Below the pieces are notes generated by a model. It worked only from the letters and a program-made list of their open reading frames with translations. It searched no databases and was not told the origin of the DNA. The translations under genes were made by a program, and so were the position numbers. A DNA stretch of 63,964 nucleotides from positions 1-63,964 of the forward strand of contig NZ_BBCC01000016.1 of NCBI RefSeq assembly GCF_001311845.1, written 5' to 3'. How positions within the stretch are numbered: position 1 is the first letter of the stretch; each line of letters starts with the position of its first letter. Positions 30,665 through 39,822 of the stretch are shown here, in pieces. The DNA comes from Desulfosarcina cetonica JCM 12296 (GTDB lineage Bacteria; Desulfobacterota; Desulfobacteria; Desulfobacterales; Desulfosarcinaceae).

Positions 30665-33055
30665 ATGGATCACTCTGTACACAACAAACTTGTTTCATTT
30701 ATCTGGAATATTGCTGATGATTGTTTGCGTGATGTCTATGTACGGGGCAAATACCGTGATGTAATCCTGCCCATGGTGGTCCTCCGTCGTTTAGATACCT
30801 TGTTGGAACCCACGAAAGATGCCGTTCTTGAAGAGGTTCAGTTTCAGAAAACAGAAATGAAGGTAACATTGCTGGATGAAGAGCCATTAAAAGAGGCATC
30901 TGGTTATGTGTTTTTTAATACCTCCAAATGGACACTTAAAAGACTTCAGGAAACAGCGACAAATAATCAGCAAATATTGCTGGCTAATTTTGAAGAATAC
31001 CTCAACGGATTTAGCGATAATGTAAAAGAGATCATAAAACGCTTTAACCTCAAAGCTCAAATCCGGCATTTAGCCGGTAAAGACGTTCTCTTGGATGTCC
31101 TGGAAAAGTTCGTTTCCCCTTATATCAATCTAACACCAAATCAAGTTGAAGACCCTGATGGCAATAAGCTGCCCGCCCTAAGCAATCTGGGTATGGGGTA
31201 CGTTTTTGAAGAGCTGATCCGCAAATTTAACGAAGAGAACAACGAGGAAGCCGGGGAACACTTTACGCCGCGTGAGGTTATCGAGTTGATGACCCATCTG
31301 GTATTCGATCCGATAAAGGATAAGCTGCCGCTAACGATAACTGTTTATGACCCTGCTTGCGGTAGCGGTGGCATGTTGACTGAATCCCAAAAATTCATAG
31401 AGGAAAAATACCCTAGCCTTGGGAAAAATCGCGATATTTATCTGTACGGGAAGGAAATCAACGATGAGACTTACGCTATTTGTAAGTCTGACATGATGAT
31501 TAAGGGCAACAACCCTGAAAACATCAAGGTAGGCTCTACACTCTCAACAGATGAATTTGCCTCAGACCGTTTTGATTTTATGCTCTCCAATCCGCCATAC
31601 GGCAAAAGTTGGGCTTCTGAGCAAAAAAATATCAAAGACAATGGTGATGTGATTGACCCGCGATTTAAGGTCGAGCTTACCGATTATTGGGGCAATAACG
31701 AAACGGTGCCAGCAACGCCACGATCCAGTGACGGACAGCTTTTATTTCTTATGGAGATGGTGAGTAAGATGAAATCACCATCGGTTAGCCCGCAAGGTAG
31801 CCGCATTGCATCCGTTCACAACGGCTCAAGCTTATTCACTGGTGATGCAGGAGGCGGAGAAAGCAACATACGCCGCTATATTATCGAGAACGATATGCTC
31901 GATGCTATTGTGCAACTTCCCAACAACCTGTTTTACAACACAGGGATCACCACTTATATCTGGCTGCTCAATAATAACAAACCTGAACACCGAAAAGGCA
32001 AAGTGCAGCTCATTGATGCCAATTTGCTTTATCGCAAATTGAGAAAGAATCTTGGAAATAAAAACTGCGAATTTGCGCCTGAACACATTGTAGATATTAC
32101 CCGGACCTATCTTGATTGCTCTGAAATAGAGCGCGATCTGGATGCAAATGGCGACTCCGTCGGTATAGCCAGCAAAGTCTTCAAAAATCAGGATTTTGGG
32201 TATTACAAGGTCAATATTGAACGACCGGACCGCCGTAAGGCAAGATTTACTAAAGATGCTATCGGACCATTGCGTTTTGATAAATCGCTGCGTGATATCA
32301 TGGAATATTTGTTCATCGAACACGGTGATAAGGTTTATGAGAAAGGTTTTTTAAAATCCATCAAAAAAGAAATCCTGGCCTGGTGTGAGGATAATGAGAT
32401 CAATATAAACGGCAAGGCAAAAACCAGGATTGTTGATGGAAAATACTGGCGGAAACTTCGTAGCATATTGGATGCGGCTCAAACACTTATGACCGAAATT
32501 GGTGAGATAGAGTTTGATGATTTCAATATTTTCAAAGATAAAGTTGATGAGGTGTTAAAGGCGCAAAAAATCAAACTCTCTGCGCCCGAAAAAAAGGCAA
32601 TACTCGATGCTGTAAGCTGGTATGACGAAACAGCGGTCAAAGTCATTAAAAAGATCATAAAATTGTCCGACGACAAATTATCAAATCTTTTGGAGCACCT
32701 TGGATGCAGTGAAGACCAACTCCCCGATTTTGGCTTTTATCCTGCTGAAAAGTCCGGGCACTATATTACTTATGAATCAAACAGTGATTTGAGAGATGCT
32801 GAATCCATACCTTTGGGGGATGAAATTCACAGCTATTTCCTTGCTGAGGTCAAACCTCATGTTGAAGAGGCATGGATTAACCTTGATAGCACCAAGATTG
32901 GTTATGAGATCAGTTTTAATAAACATTTTTACCGTCATAAGCCATTGCGCACTTTGGAGGAAGTCGCTGATGACATCATCGCCTTAGAACAAAAATCCGA
33001 AGGCTTGATTGCGCAGATATTGGGCGTTGAAGTCGCAGAAGTGCAGGGGGAATAG
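30665..33055 (+). CDS. hsdM: Type I restriction-modification methyltransferase subunit
   Basis: The N6-adenine methyltransferase subunit of a type I system. The N-terminal HsdM helical domain begins LVSFIWNIADDCLRDVY. The AdoMet motif is DPACGSGGMLTE and the catalytic motif SNPPYGKSW. At 796 aa it is about 250-300 aa longer than many HsdM proteins, with a helical C-terminal extension after the methylase core. Translation starts at ATG 30665. The specificity gene begins one base after its stop. Confidence 0.95.
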   Translation: MDHSVHNKLVSFIWNIADDCLRDVYVRGKYRDVILPMVVLRRLDTLLEPTKDAVLEEVQFQKTEMKVTLLDEEPLKEASGYVFFNTSKWTLKRLQETATNNQQILLANFEEYLNGFSDNVKEIIKRFNLKAQIRHLAGKDVLLDVLEKFVSPYINLTPNQVEDPDGNKLPALSNLGMGYVFEELIRKFNEENNEEAGEHFTPREVIELMTHLVFDPIKDKLPLTITVYDPACGSGGMLTESQKFIEEKYPSLGKNRDIYLYGKEINDETYAICKSDMMIKGNNPENIKVGSTLSTDEFASDRFDFMLSNPPYGKSWASEQKNIKDNGDVIDPRFKVELTDYWGNNETVPATPRSSDGQLLFLMEMVSKMKSPSVSPQGSRIASVHNGSSLFTGDAGGGESNIRRYIIENDMLDAIVQLPNNLFYNTGITTYIWLLNNNKPEHRKGKVQLIDANLLYRKLRKNLGNKNCEFAPEHIVDITRTYLDCSEIERDLDANGDSVGIASKVFKNQDFGYYKVNIERPDRRKARFTKDAIGPLRFDKSLRDIMEYLFIEHGDKVYEKGFLKSIKKEILAWCEDNEININGKAKTRIVDGKYWRKLRSILDAAQTLMTEIGEIEFDDFNIFKDKVDEVLKAQKIKLSAPEKKAILDAVSWYDETAVKVIKKIIKLSDDKLSNLLEHLGCSEDQLPDFGFYPAEKSGHYITYESNSDLRDAESIPLGDEIHSYFLAEVKPHVEEAWINLDSTKIGYEISFNKHFYRHKPLRTLEEVADDIIALEQKSEGLIAQILGVEVAEVQGE

Positions 33056-33056
33056 C

Positions 33057-34370
33057 ATGGTGACCTTACCGGAAATGCCAAGATATGGTGAATTCAAAGA
33101 AACAGGTCACGAATGGCTGGACAATATCCCCACAAACTGGGAACACACCAGACTTAAATTTTTCTCCTCATTAAAGGCAAGAATTGGTTTTCACGGTCTA
33201 AATAGCTCTGACTTTATAGATGAGGGAGCTTTTTGCATTACTGGAACTGATTTTAAAGATGGCTGTATTGACTATTCAAACTGTTATTATGTTTCAGATA
33301 AATGGTACGAGCTAGATAAAAATATCCAAGTAAGAAATGGAGATGTCTTAATAACTAAGGATGGAACAATAGGTAAAACAGCCGTAGTAAAAGGGCTAAA
33401 AGGCAAGGCTACGCTAAATAGTGGCGTGTTTCTTCTTCGTCCTAAAATTTATTCCCAATACTTATATTGGATACTAAATTCCAGAGTTTTTGGTGAGCAG
33501 GTTGATTATATTTCAAGAGGATCAACAATAAATCACTTGTATGAGAGAGATTTTAAAAATTTTTACTTTCCCATTCCAAATAATATTGAACAGATAGCTA
33601 TCGCTAATTTTCTTGATAAGAGAGTTGCGTTGATTCACGATGCAATTTCAATCAAAGAGCGGCAAATTTCTTTATTACAAGAACGTAGGCAAATAATCAT
33701 TCAAAATGCCGTCACTAAAGGTCTCAATCCAGATGTACAAATGAAAGACTCTGGTGTTGATTGGATCGGGCAAATACCTAAGCATTGGGAGCTGTTTGCA
33801 AACAGGGCATTATTTTCTGAGCGGGTTGAATCAGGTAAAGAAGGGTTGCCACTTCTGTCTGTATCTATCCATTCCGGTGTCTCTTCGGAAGAGTTGACTG
33901 AGGAGGAAAACACTCATGGCAGAGTGAAAATTGAAGATAAGACTAAGTATATTCTCGTAAAAAAGGGTGATATTGCGTTTAATATGATGCGAGCCTGGCA
34001 AGGGGGAATTGGGGCTGTAAGCACTGATGGCATGGTAAGCCCTGCTTACATCGTGGCGAAGCCAAAATCGACTATCAGCGCAGAATATTTTGAGCATCAG
34101 TACCGGTGCCCTGAATTCATTCAACAAATGGATAGATTTTCTAAAGGGATTACTGATTTTCGCAAGCGCCTTTACTGGGACGGATTTAAACAATTAAATA
34201 CGGTAGTTCCGCCGATAAATGAGCAGTTAGAAATAGTGCTTTTTATAAAAACACATTCTGAAAAGGTAGATTCAGGCATTGATCTTCTTAATAATCAGAT
34301 CGAGAAACTAAAGGAATACAAAACCACCCTGATCAACAGTGCTGTAACGGGCAAGATTAAAGTGGCTTAG
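33057..34370 (+). CDS. hsdS: Type I restriction-modification specificity subunit
   Basis: A 437-aa DNA-recognition subunit with two target-recognition domains. The first (EWLDNIPTNWEHTRLKFFSS...) ends in the conserved helix FLDKRVALIHDAISIKERQI. The second (DWIGQIPKHWELFANRALFS...) ends in LLNNQIEKLKEYKTTLINSA. The repeat layout predicts a bipartite target. The start at ATG 33057 is chosen over 33009, which would lie inside hsdM. It is followed 12 nt later by hsdR. Confidence 0.93.
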   Translation: MVTLPEMPRYGEFKETGHEWLDNIPTNWEHTRLKFFSSLKARIGFHGLNSSDFIDEGAFCITGTDFKDGCIDYSNCYYVSDKWYELDKNIQVRNGDVLITKDGTIGKTAVVKGLKGKATLNSGVFLLRPKIYSQYLYWILNSRVFGEQVDYISRGSTINHLYERDFKNFYFPIPNNIEQIAIANFLDKRVALIHDAISIKERQISLLQERRQIIIQNAVTKGLNPDVQMKDSGVDWIGQIPKHWELFANRALFSERVESGKEGLPLLSVSIHSGVSSEELTEEENTHGRVKIEDKTKYILVKKGDIAFNMMRAWQGGIGAVSTDGMVSPAYIVAKPKSTISAEYFEHQYRCPEFIQQMDRFSKGITDFRKRLYWDGFKQLNTVVPPINEQLEIVLFIKTHSEKVDSGIDLLNNQIEKLKEYKTTLINSAVTGKIKVA

Positions 34371-34382
34371 CAAGGAGTTAGC

Positions 34383-37300
34383 ATGGTTAGTCAGACAAAT
34401 GAGCAGGCACTGGAGGCAGCGATTGAGAAATCCCTCACAGGGGTAAGCTCTGAAGAGCTGAAAGCCGGTAAGCAGGCGGCTAACCAAGGATCAGGGTATA
34501 AAGTCGGGTTCCCAACCGATTTTAATATGCAATACGCCATAGATGATCGGTTTTTCTGGGAATTTTTGAAAAATACCCAGGCAGATGATCTTGAAAAAAT
34601 CAAAAAAAACAGCCCAAATGACTGGCAACGTAAGCTTCTTGATCGATTTGACCGCCTGATTAAAAAGCATGGAATCCTGCATTTGCTCAAAAAGGGGCTA
34701 AGCGTTGATGATGCGCATTTCAATCTGATGTACCCCGCACCTCTTGCCAGTAGCAGCAAAAAGGTAAAAAAGAATTTCGAAGCAAACATCTTTAGCTGTA
34801 CGCGCCAGGTTCGATACTCTCAGGCCAATCCCTTGCAAGAAATCGATATGGTGCTGTTTGTCAATGGTATTCCGTTGGTAACGCTTGAGCTAAAAAATCC
34901 CTGGACTGGTCAGACAGCACGCTATCACGGTCAAAAGCAGTACCGCGAAGACAGAGACATAAATCAGCCCTTATTGACCTTTGGCAGGTGCCTGGTGCAC
35001 ATGGCGGTGGATACTGATGAAGTATACATGACCACCAAGCTCGCAGGAAAAAGCACCTTCTTTCTACCCTTCAATCAAGGATATAATCACGGCCAAGGCA
35101 ATCCTCCCAATTCTAATGGTCATAAAACCGCATATCTATGGGAAGAGGTGTTTACCAGGGAAAGCCTGGCCAACATCATCCAGCATTTCGTCAGACTGGA
35201 CGGAACAAGTAAGAACCAGCTTAATAAACGCACCCTATTTTTCCCACGCTATCATCAGATGGATGTTGTTCGTAAGCTTGTTGCGCATGCTTCTGAAAAT
35301 GGGGTCGGGCAGACCTATTTAATTCAGCATTCTGCTGGTTCCGGCAAATCCAATTCTATTACCTGGGCCGCGTATCAGTTTATTGAAATATATCCACTGT
35401 CAGAAAAGGTTCCCGGAAGCAAAGGCCTGGACCAGCCCTTATTTGACTCGGTGGTTGTCGTTACGGACAGAAGGCTTTTGGACAAGCAACTTCGGGATAA
35501 TATCAAGGAATTCTCTGAAGTTAAGAATATCATTGCTCCAGCTTATAGATCCTCTGAACTCAAATCTGCACTGGAACGCGGCAAGAAAATTATAATTACC
35601 ACCATTCAAAAATTTCCATTTATCATTGATGGTATTGCAGACCTGAGTGACAAGCGCTTTGCGGTTATCATTGATGAGGCGCACAGTTCTCAGTCTGGAT
35701 CGGCACATGACAATATGAACCGGGCGATGGGGCATGATGACGAGGATGCAGAGGATGCACAAGATAAAATCCTTAAGGCCATGCGCTCACGTAAAATGCG
35801 CGGCAATGCCTCTTACCTTGCTTTTACGGCCACGCCCAAGAACACAACGCTTGAAAAATTTGGCCAGCAACAAAAAGACGGTTCCTTCGAACCTTTTCAT
35901 CTTTATTCCATGAAGCAGGCTATTGAGGAGGGTTTTATCCTTGATGTGCTGGCCAACTACACAACCTACAAAAGCTATTATGAGATCAAAAAGTCAATCA
36001 TTGAGAACCCTGAATTTGACACGAAAAAAGCACAGAAAAAACTCAGGGCGTATGTTGAACGCAGCCAGCAGACAATAGACACCAAAGCGGAAATCATGCT
36101 GGAGCATTTCATACCACAGGTCGTCAATGCTAAAAAGCTTAGAGGTAAATCGAGAGGGATGGTTGTTACCCAAAATATTGAAACAGCCATACGATATTAT
36201 AAAGCCATTAACCGCATTCTTGATGACTATGGCAATCCTTTTAAGGCGCTGGTTGCCTTTTCCGGGACCAAAGAGGTTGATGGCATTGAGTACACAGAAG
36301 CCGATATCAATGGATTTTCTGATAATGATACCAAGGACATGTTTGATAGAAATTACATTGGTGAAAAAAAGCCAAAGGGCGTAAATGAGGACAAATACCG
36401 CCTTCTTGTTGTTGCCAACAAGTATCTGACAGGCTTCGATCAGCCAAAACTTTGTGCTATGTACGTCGATAAAAAGTTGGCACATGTTCAATGTGTGCAG
36501 GCATTATCACGGCTTAATCGTTCAGCCCCTAAATTAGGCAAAAAGACCGAAGATCTGTTTATTTTAGATTTCTTTAACAGCATTGATGATATCAAAGGGG
36601 CCTTTGATCCATTCTATACAGCTACATCCCTGTCTGAGGCCACGGATATAAACGTCCTTCATGAGCTAAAGGATGCGATGGATGATGTTGGCGTATATGA
36701 ATGGTACGAGGTGGAGGATTTTGTAAAGCGTTACTTCGATAACGAAGATGCCCAAACACTCAGCCCAATAATTGATGTTGCCGCTGCCAGGTTTAATCAT
36801 GATCTTGAGCTTGAAAATAGTGAGAAAGCAGATTTTAAGATCAAGGCTAAGCAGTTCGTTAAAATATACGGCCAGATGGCTGCTATTATGCCCTATGAAA
36901 TGGTTGCCTGGGAAAAGCTCTTTTGGTTTCTCAAGTTTCTTATACCAAAGTTGAAAGTGGTTGAACCGGGCGGCGATCAACTTGATGAATTGCTGGAATC
37001 TGTGGATTTGAGTTCTTATGGGCTTCAGCGTGTTAAGCTCAACCATTCAATCGTCTTAGATGAGGCAGAATCTGAGCTTGATCCTCAAAATCCAAATCCA
37101 CGCGGTGCTCATGGTGGTGAGGAAGAATTAAACCCGCTGGACGAAATAGTCCGGGCCTTTAATGAACGTTGGTTCCAGGGATGGAGCGCCACGCCCGAAG
37201 AACAGCGGGTGCGATTGTTAAGTATGGCAAATTCAATCAAATCCCACCCGGACTTTGAAGACAAATATAAAAATAATCCTGATCCGCATAACCAGCATCT

Positions 37301-37448
37301 GGCTTTCGAAAAGCTTTTTAAAGAGATTATGCTGCAAAGACGTAAAGATGACCTGGAATTTTATAAGCTATTTGCAAGCGATGAAGCTTTCAAAGCATCG
37401 CTCATGCAAAGCATGCAGCGGATTGTGAATATGCCAGAAGGCGTTTAA
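34383..37448 (+). CDS. hsdR: Type I restriction endonuclease subunit
   Basis: A 1021-aa motor-nuclease. The N-terminal PD-(D/E)xK nuclease has the ExK in GIPLVTLELKNPW. The helicase domains have Walker A IQHSAGSGKSNSI, DEAD-like box IIDEAHSSQSG, motif III AFTATPKNTT and motif VI QALSRLNRS. A C-terminal coupling region follows. AAGGAG precedes the ATG. Together with hsdM and hsdS it forms an intact, uninterrupted operon. Confidence 0.95.
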   Translation: MVSQTNEQALEAAIEKSLTGVSSEELKAGKQAANQGSGYKVGFPTDFNMQYAIDDRFFWEFLKNTQADDLEKIKKNSPNDWQRKLLDRFDRLIKKHGILHLLKKGLSVDDAHFNLMYPAPLASSSKKVKKNFEANIFSCTRQVRYSQANPLQEIDMVLFVNGIPLVTLELKNPWTGQTARYHGQKQYREDRDINQPLLTFGRCLVHMAVDTDEVYMTTKLAGKSTFFLPFNQGYNHGQGNPPNSNGHKTAYLWEEVFTRESLANIIQHFVRLDGTSKNQLNKRTLFFPRYHQMDVVRKLVAHASENGVGQTYLIQHSAGSGKSNSITWAAYQFIEIYPLSEKVPGSKGLDQPLFDSVVVVTDRRLLDKQLRDNIKEFSEVKNIIAPAYRSSELKSALERGKKIIITTIQKFPFIIDGIADLSDKRFAVIIDEAHSSQSGSAHDNMNRAMGHDDEDAEDAQDKILKAMRSRKMRGNASYLAFTATPKNTTLEKFGQQQKDGSFEPFHLYSMKQAIEEGFILDVLANYTTYKSYYEIKKSIIENPEFDTKKAQKKLRAYVERSQQTIDTKAEIMLEHFIPQVVNAKKLRGKSRGMVVTQNIETAIRYYKAINRILDDYGNPFKALVAFSGTKEVDGIEYTEADINGFSDNDTKDMFDRNYIGEKKPKGVNEDKYRLLVVANKYLTGFDQPKLCAMYVDKKLAHVQCVQALSRLNRSAPKLGKKTEDLFILDFFNSIDDIKGAFDPFYTATSLSEATDINVLHELKDAMDDVGVYEWYEVEDFVKRYFDNEDAQTLSPIIDVAAARFNHDLELENSEKADFKIKAKQFVKIYGQMAAIMPYEMVAWEKLFWFLKFLIPKLKVVEPGGDQLDELLESVDLSSYGLQRVKLNHSIVLDEAESELDPQNPNPRGAHGGEEELNPLDEIVRAFNERWFQGWSATPEEQRVRLLSMANSIKSHPDFEDKYKNNPDPHNQHLAFEKLFKEIMLQRRKDDLEFYKLFASDEAFKASLMQSMQRIVNMPEGV

Positions 37449-37493
37449 TAGAGTTTCAAAAATATTGGATTGATAGATACCGGAACAGACTAA

Positions 37494-38570
37494 ATGCAAG
37501 AAGTCATCAAAAAATTATTGAAGATTTCTCCTGGTTTAAAGGGTAAAGAAATTGCAAAAAAATTGGGCTACGAAAAGAAACAGGTAAACTCATTCCTTTA
37601 CAGTAATCCGGATATTTTTTTACGGGATGATAATTTTCGCTGGTCGCTTGTTCCGCAGCCTGAAATCAGAATTGAGTTTGAAGAAAATACATGGATGGAT
37701 TGTAATTCATTTGAAAATTCATTGCTTAAAGCAGAGACACTACTTCATGAAAATAACAATGCCATTTATTTTGTAGTTCCAGAAAATTGCAAAATTCTAT
37801 TGGACGCTGCCGCTAGGTTCCTAGCCCTTTGCAATCAATTTTCAAATGGGGGAAATACTGTCACTATTGACTTCAGCGATTGTCAAACGACGCTAAGTTA
37901 TTTTAACCGTATTGGCTTTGTTGACCATCTGGATAAGAATGTGGTCATTCTTCCTCATAGGCCCTCTGAATCCGGTGCTGAAAAATATAGAGGGAATAGC
38001 GATACAGTAGTAGAATTTGGTTCGCTAAATCCTGATGAAGCAGACAAAGAGTTAATCAATCAGCTTACGGATCGGTTTGTGCAACAGTCTGATCGTAAAT
38101 TTGAAGCAGCAGCTTTTACAGTCTTTAGTGAACTTATTGATAATGTTTCAGAGCATAGTGAGACACCGATTCCAGGGTTTGCCGCACTACAAAAATATGG
38201 GGGTAAAAGAGACCATATTCAAACAGTAGTTTCAGACAGTGGGTTAGGGATTGCTGCAACACTTGTCCCTTCTTTACAAACACACTATCCAGACATTTAC
38301 AAAATTCATAACTCTAAAGACTTTAACGTCCAATTAGTCATTGATCTCTTAACTAAAGGAGGGATAAGTCGGTTTGGATCAGGTCGTGGTTTAGGCTTTA
38401 AAAGCAGTCGAGAACAGACTATAAAATTTGATGCAAGGCTATCAGTCAGGCAGGAAAATTTTTCTGTTTGCATTGAATATATCAATGGAGAAATTGAGGA
38501 AATTACTAAGAAAACCAATCTCCAGACCATCTACGGAACGCATTTGTGCTTTGACTTCTTTGTTGACTAA
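37494..38570 (+). CDS. GHKL ATPase (histidine-kinase-like) with N-terminal helix-turn-helix
   Basis: A 358-aa protein. The first ~65 residues form a winged-helix-like unit (LKGKEIAKKLGYEKKQVNSFLYSN). An alpha/beta region follows, then a GHKL ATP-binding domain with N-box FSELIDNVSEHS, G1 box VVSDSGLGIAA and G2-like GSGRGLGFKSS. No phospho-acceptor His domain is evident. It is paired with a STAS-like/winged-helix protein 27 nt downstream, like anti-sigma kinase and anti-anti-sigma pairs. It sits 45 nt after hsdR and just ahead of the CBASS genes; a role in defence or its control is inferred. Confidence 0.7.
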   Translation: MQEVIKKLLKISPGLKGKEIAKKLGYEKKQVNSFLYSNPDIFLRDDNFRWSLVPQPEIRIEFEENTWMDCNSFENSLLKAETLLHENNNAIYFVVPENCKILLDAAARFLALCNQFSNGGNTVTIDFSDCQTTLSYFNRIGFVDHLDKNVVILPHRPSESGAEKYRGNSDTVVEFGSLNPDEADKELINQLTDRFVQQSDRKFEAAAFTVFSELIDNVSEHSETPIPGFAALQKYGGKRDHIQTVVSDSGLGIAATLVPSLQTHYPDIYKIHNSKDFNVQLVIDLLTKGGISRFGSGRGLGFKSSREQTIKFDARLSVRQENFSVCIEYINGEIEEITKKTNLQTIYGTHLCFDFFVD

Positions 38571-38597
38571 TTAAAATAAACTGGTTAAATTAATCAG

Positions 38598-39149
38598 ATG
38601 AATGAGAATATTATAATAAAACTGTCTGATTTTGTAGGGGATTCTGCATTTGGCAACAAGGAAGGCAGAGAGGTCTATCAAAAGCTTCTGGACAGGCTTG
38701 ATGCTCACCCAGATAAAAAAATAATTGGAATCTCGTTGGCTGGAATAACGAGAACAGACGCATCCTTTCCCAGAGAGAGCGTGATTTCATTGGTAAAGTC
38801 AAGAAATGGAGAGAAAGGATTCTATTTACAAGATTTTGCATCAAGGGATCTAATGGATAATTGGGATTATGCAGCCAAAGCAAAAGGTCTGACAATGATT
38901 GTTATTGTTGATGACGGTTACGAGCTTATAGGCGTAGATATAACCCCAAGCGCAAAGGAACTACTTGATTTTGCAATGAAACATAGAACAGTGACGACCT
39001 CTATGATTTCGAGTGAATTTGATATTTCCGCACAAAATGCAAGCGCTAAACTTAAAAAGCTTTCATCCGTAGGCCTTGTCTTAGCAACAAAGCAGACTGC
39101 CGAAACAGGGGGTATGGAATTCGTGTATACCGCGATTCAAAAAATCTGA
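38598..39149 (+). CDS. STAS-like (DUF4325) protein with C-terminal winged helix
   Basis: A 183-aa protein. The first half has the STAS-like DUF4325 pattern (KLSDFVGDSAFGNKEGREVY; IIGISLAGITRTDASFPRES). The second half is a helix-turn-helix (TSMISSEFDISAQNASAKLK). It is partnered with the upstream GHKL ATPase, suggesting an ATPase/STAS switch that controls DNA binding. Part of the RM-to-CBASS stretch, possibly co-transcribed. Target unknown. Confidence 0.65.
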   Translation: MNENIIIKLSDFVGDSAFGNKEGREVYQKLLDRLDAHPDKKIIGISLAGITRTDASFPRESVISLVKSRNGEKGFYLQDFASRDLMDNWDYAAKAKGLTMIVIVDDGYELIGVDITPSAKELLDFAMKHRTVTTSMISSEFDISAQNASAKLKKLSSVGLVLATKQTAETGGMEFVYTAIQKI

Positions 39150-39261
39150 TAAAACCGCTTGCGTTAATCAGAATTAAGTGCTATCTAACAATAAATCGCA
39201 TTTTGCGGTTTTTTTAAACGCCCCTGGTGAAACAGGTTAACTTAAGCAGAAAGGATGCATT

Positions 39262-39435
39262 ATGGCTACCAACCCACCCAAAGGCGATGGACACAGGAAA
39301 GGGGCCGTTCGAGGCCGATCACAAACCAAGACCCCTTCGGGGCATTACGTGAAACGAGACACCGAAACAGGGCAATTTATGGATGTTAAGACATCAGATA
39401 AAAAGCCCTTCAAAGGCGTGAGAAAGGAAAAATAG
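39262..39435 (+). CDS. Small basic protein preceding the CBASS genes
   Basis: A 57-aa lysine/arginine-rich protein (MATNPPKGDGHRKGAVRGRS at the start), AAGGA upstream. Its stop is two bases before the next start codon, so it is clearly part of the operon. It is disordered-looking. The GHRKGAVRGRSQ...SGHYVKRD pattern resembles short element-borne proteins of unknown role. Confidence 0.55.
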   Translation: MATNPPKGDGHRKGAVRGRSQTKTPSGHYVKRDTETGQFMDVKTSDKKPFKGVRKEK

Positions 39436-39437
39436 CG

Positions 39438-39809
39438 ATGCCAAACGGCTTAATTCATACGGTTGCCGGTGGATTATCCGGTTTAGCGGTAGCAGTCCTG
39501 GACAAGGATGAAAACGGAGACAGCTATCACAATCCATTACCAGCAATCGGAATGGGGGCTGTAGTTGGTAAACTGCCCGATCTGTTGGAACCTTCACTGA
39601 AAAATCCGCACCATCGACAATTTTTTCATAGTTTAGCGGTGCTGGTTTTCGTCGGGTATGGGACGAAGAAGGTTTATGACTGGCAACCGCAAGATACGCT
39701 GGAATCAATAGTCAGATTTTTAACGCTGTGTGCCGGGGCCGCGTATATGAGCCATCTGATACTCGACGCTATGACCTTCAGATCATTGCCGCTGATAGGA
39801 AAGCTATAG
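39438..39809 (+). CDS. YdjM/DUF457-like membrane-bound metal-dependent hydrolase
   Basis: A 123-aa protein with the family's metal-site layout: PNGLIHTVAGG near the N-terminus, LPDLLEPSLKNPHHRQFFHS in the middle and a late MSHLILDAMT. Hydrophobic helices (LAVLVFVGYGTK; FLTLCAGAAYMSH) suggest membrane association. The substrate is unknown. It lies between a small basic protein (2-nt gap) and the CBASS effector (13-nt gap). Confidence 0.65.
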   Translation: MPNGLIHTVAGGLSGLAVAVLDKDENGDSYHNPLPAIGMGAVVGKLPDLLEPSLKNPHHRQFFHSLAVLVFVGYGTKKVYDWQPQDTLESIVRFLTLCAGAAYMSHLILDAMTFRSLPLIGKL

Positions 39810-39822
39810 GTAGGGGGCGATA

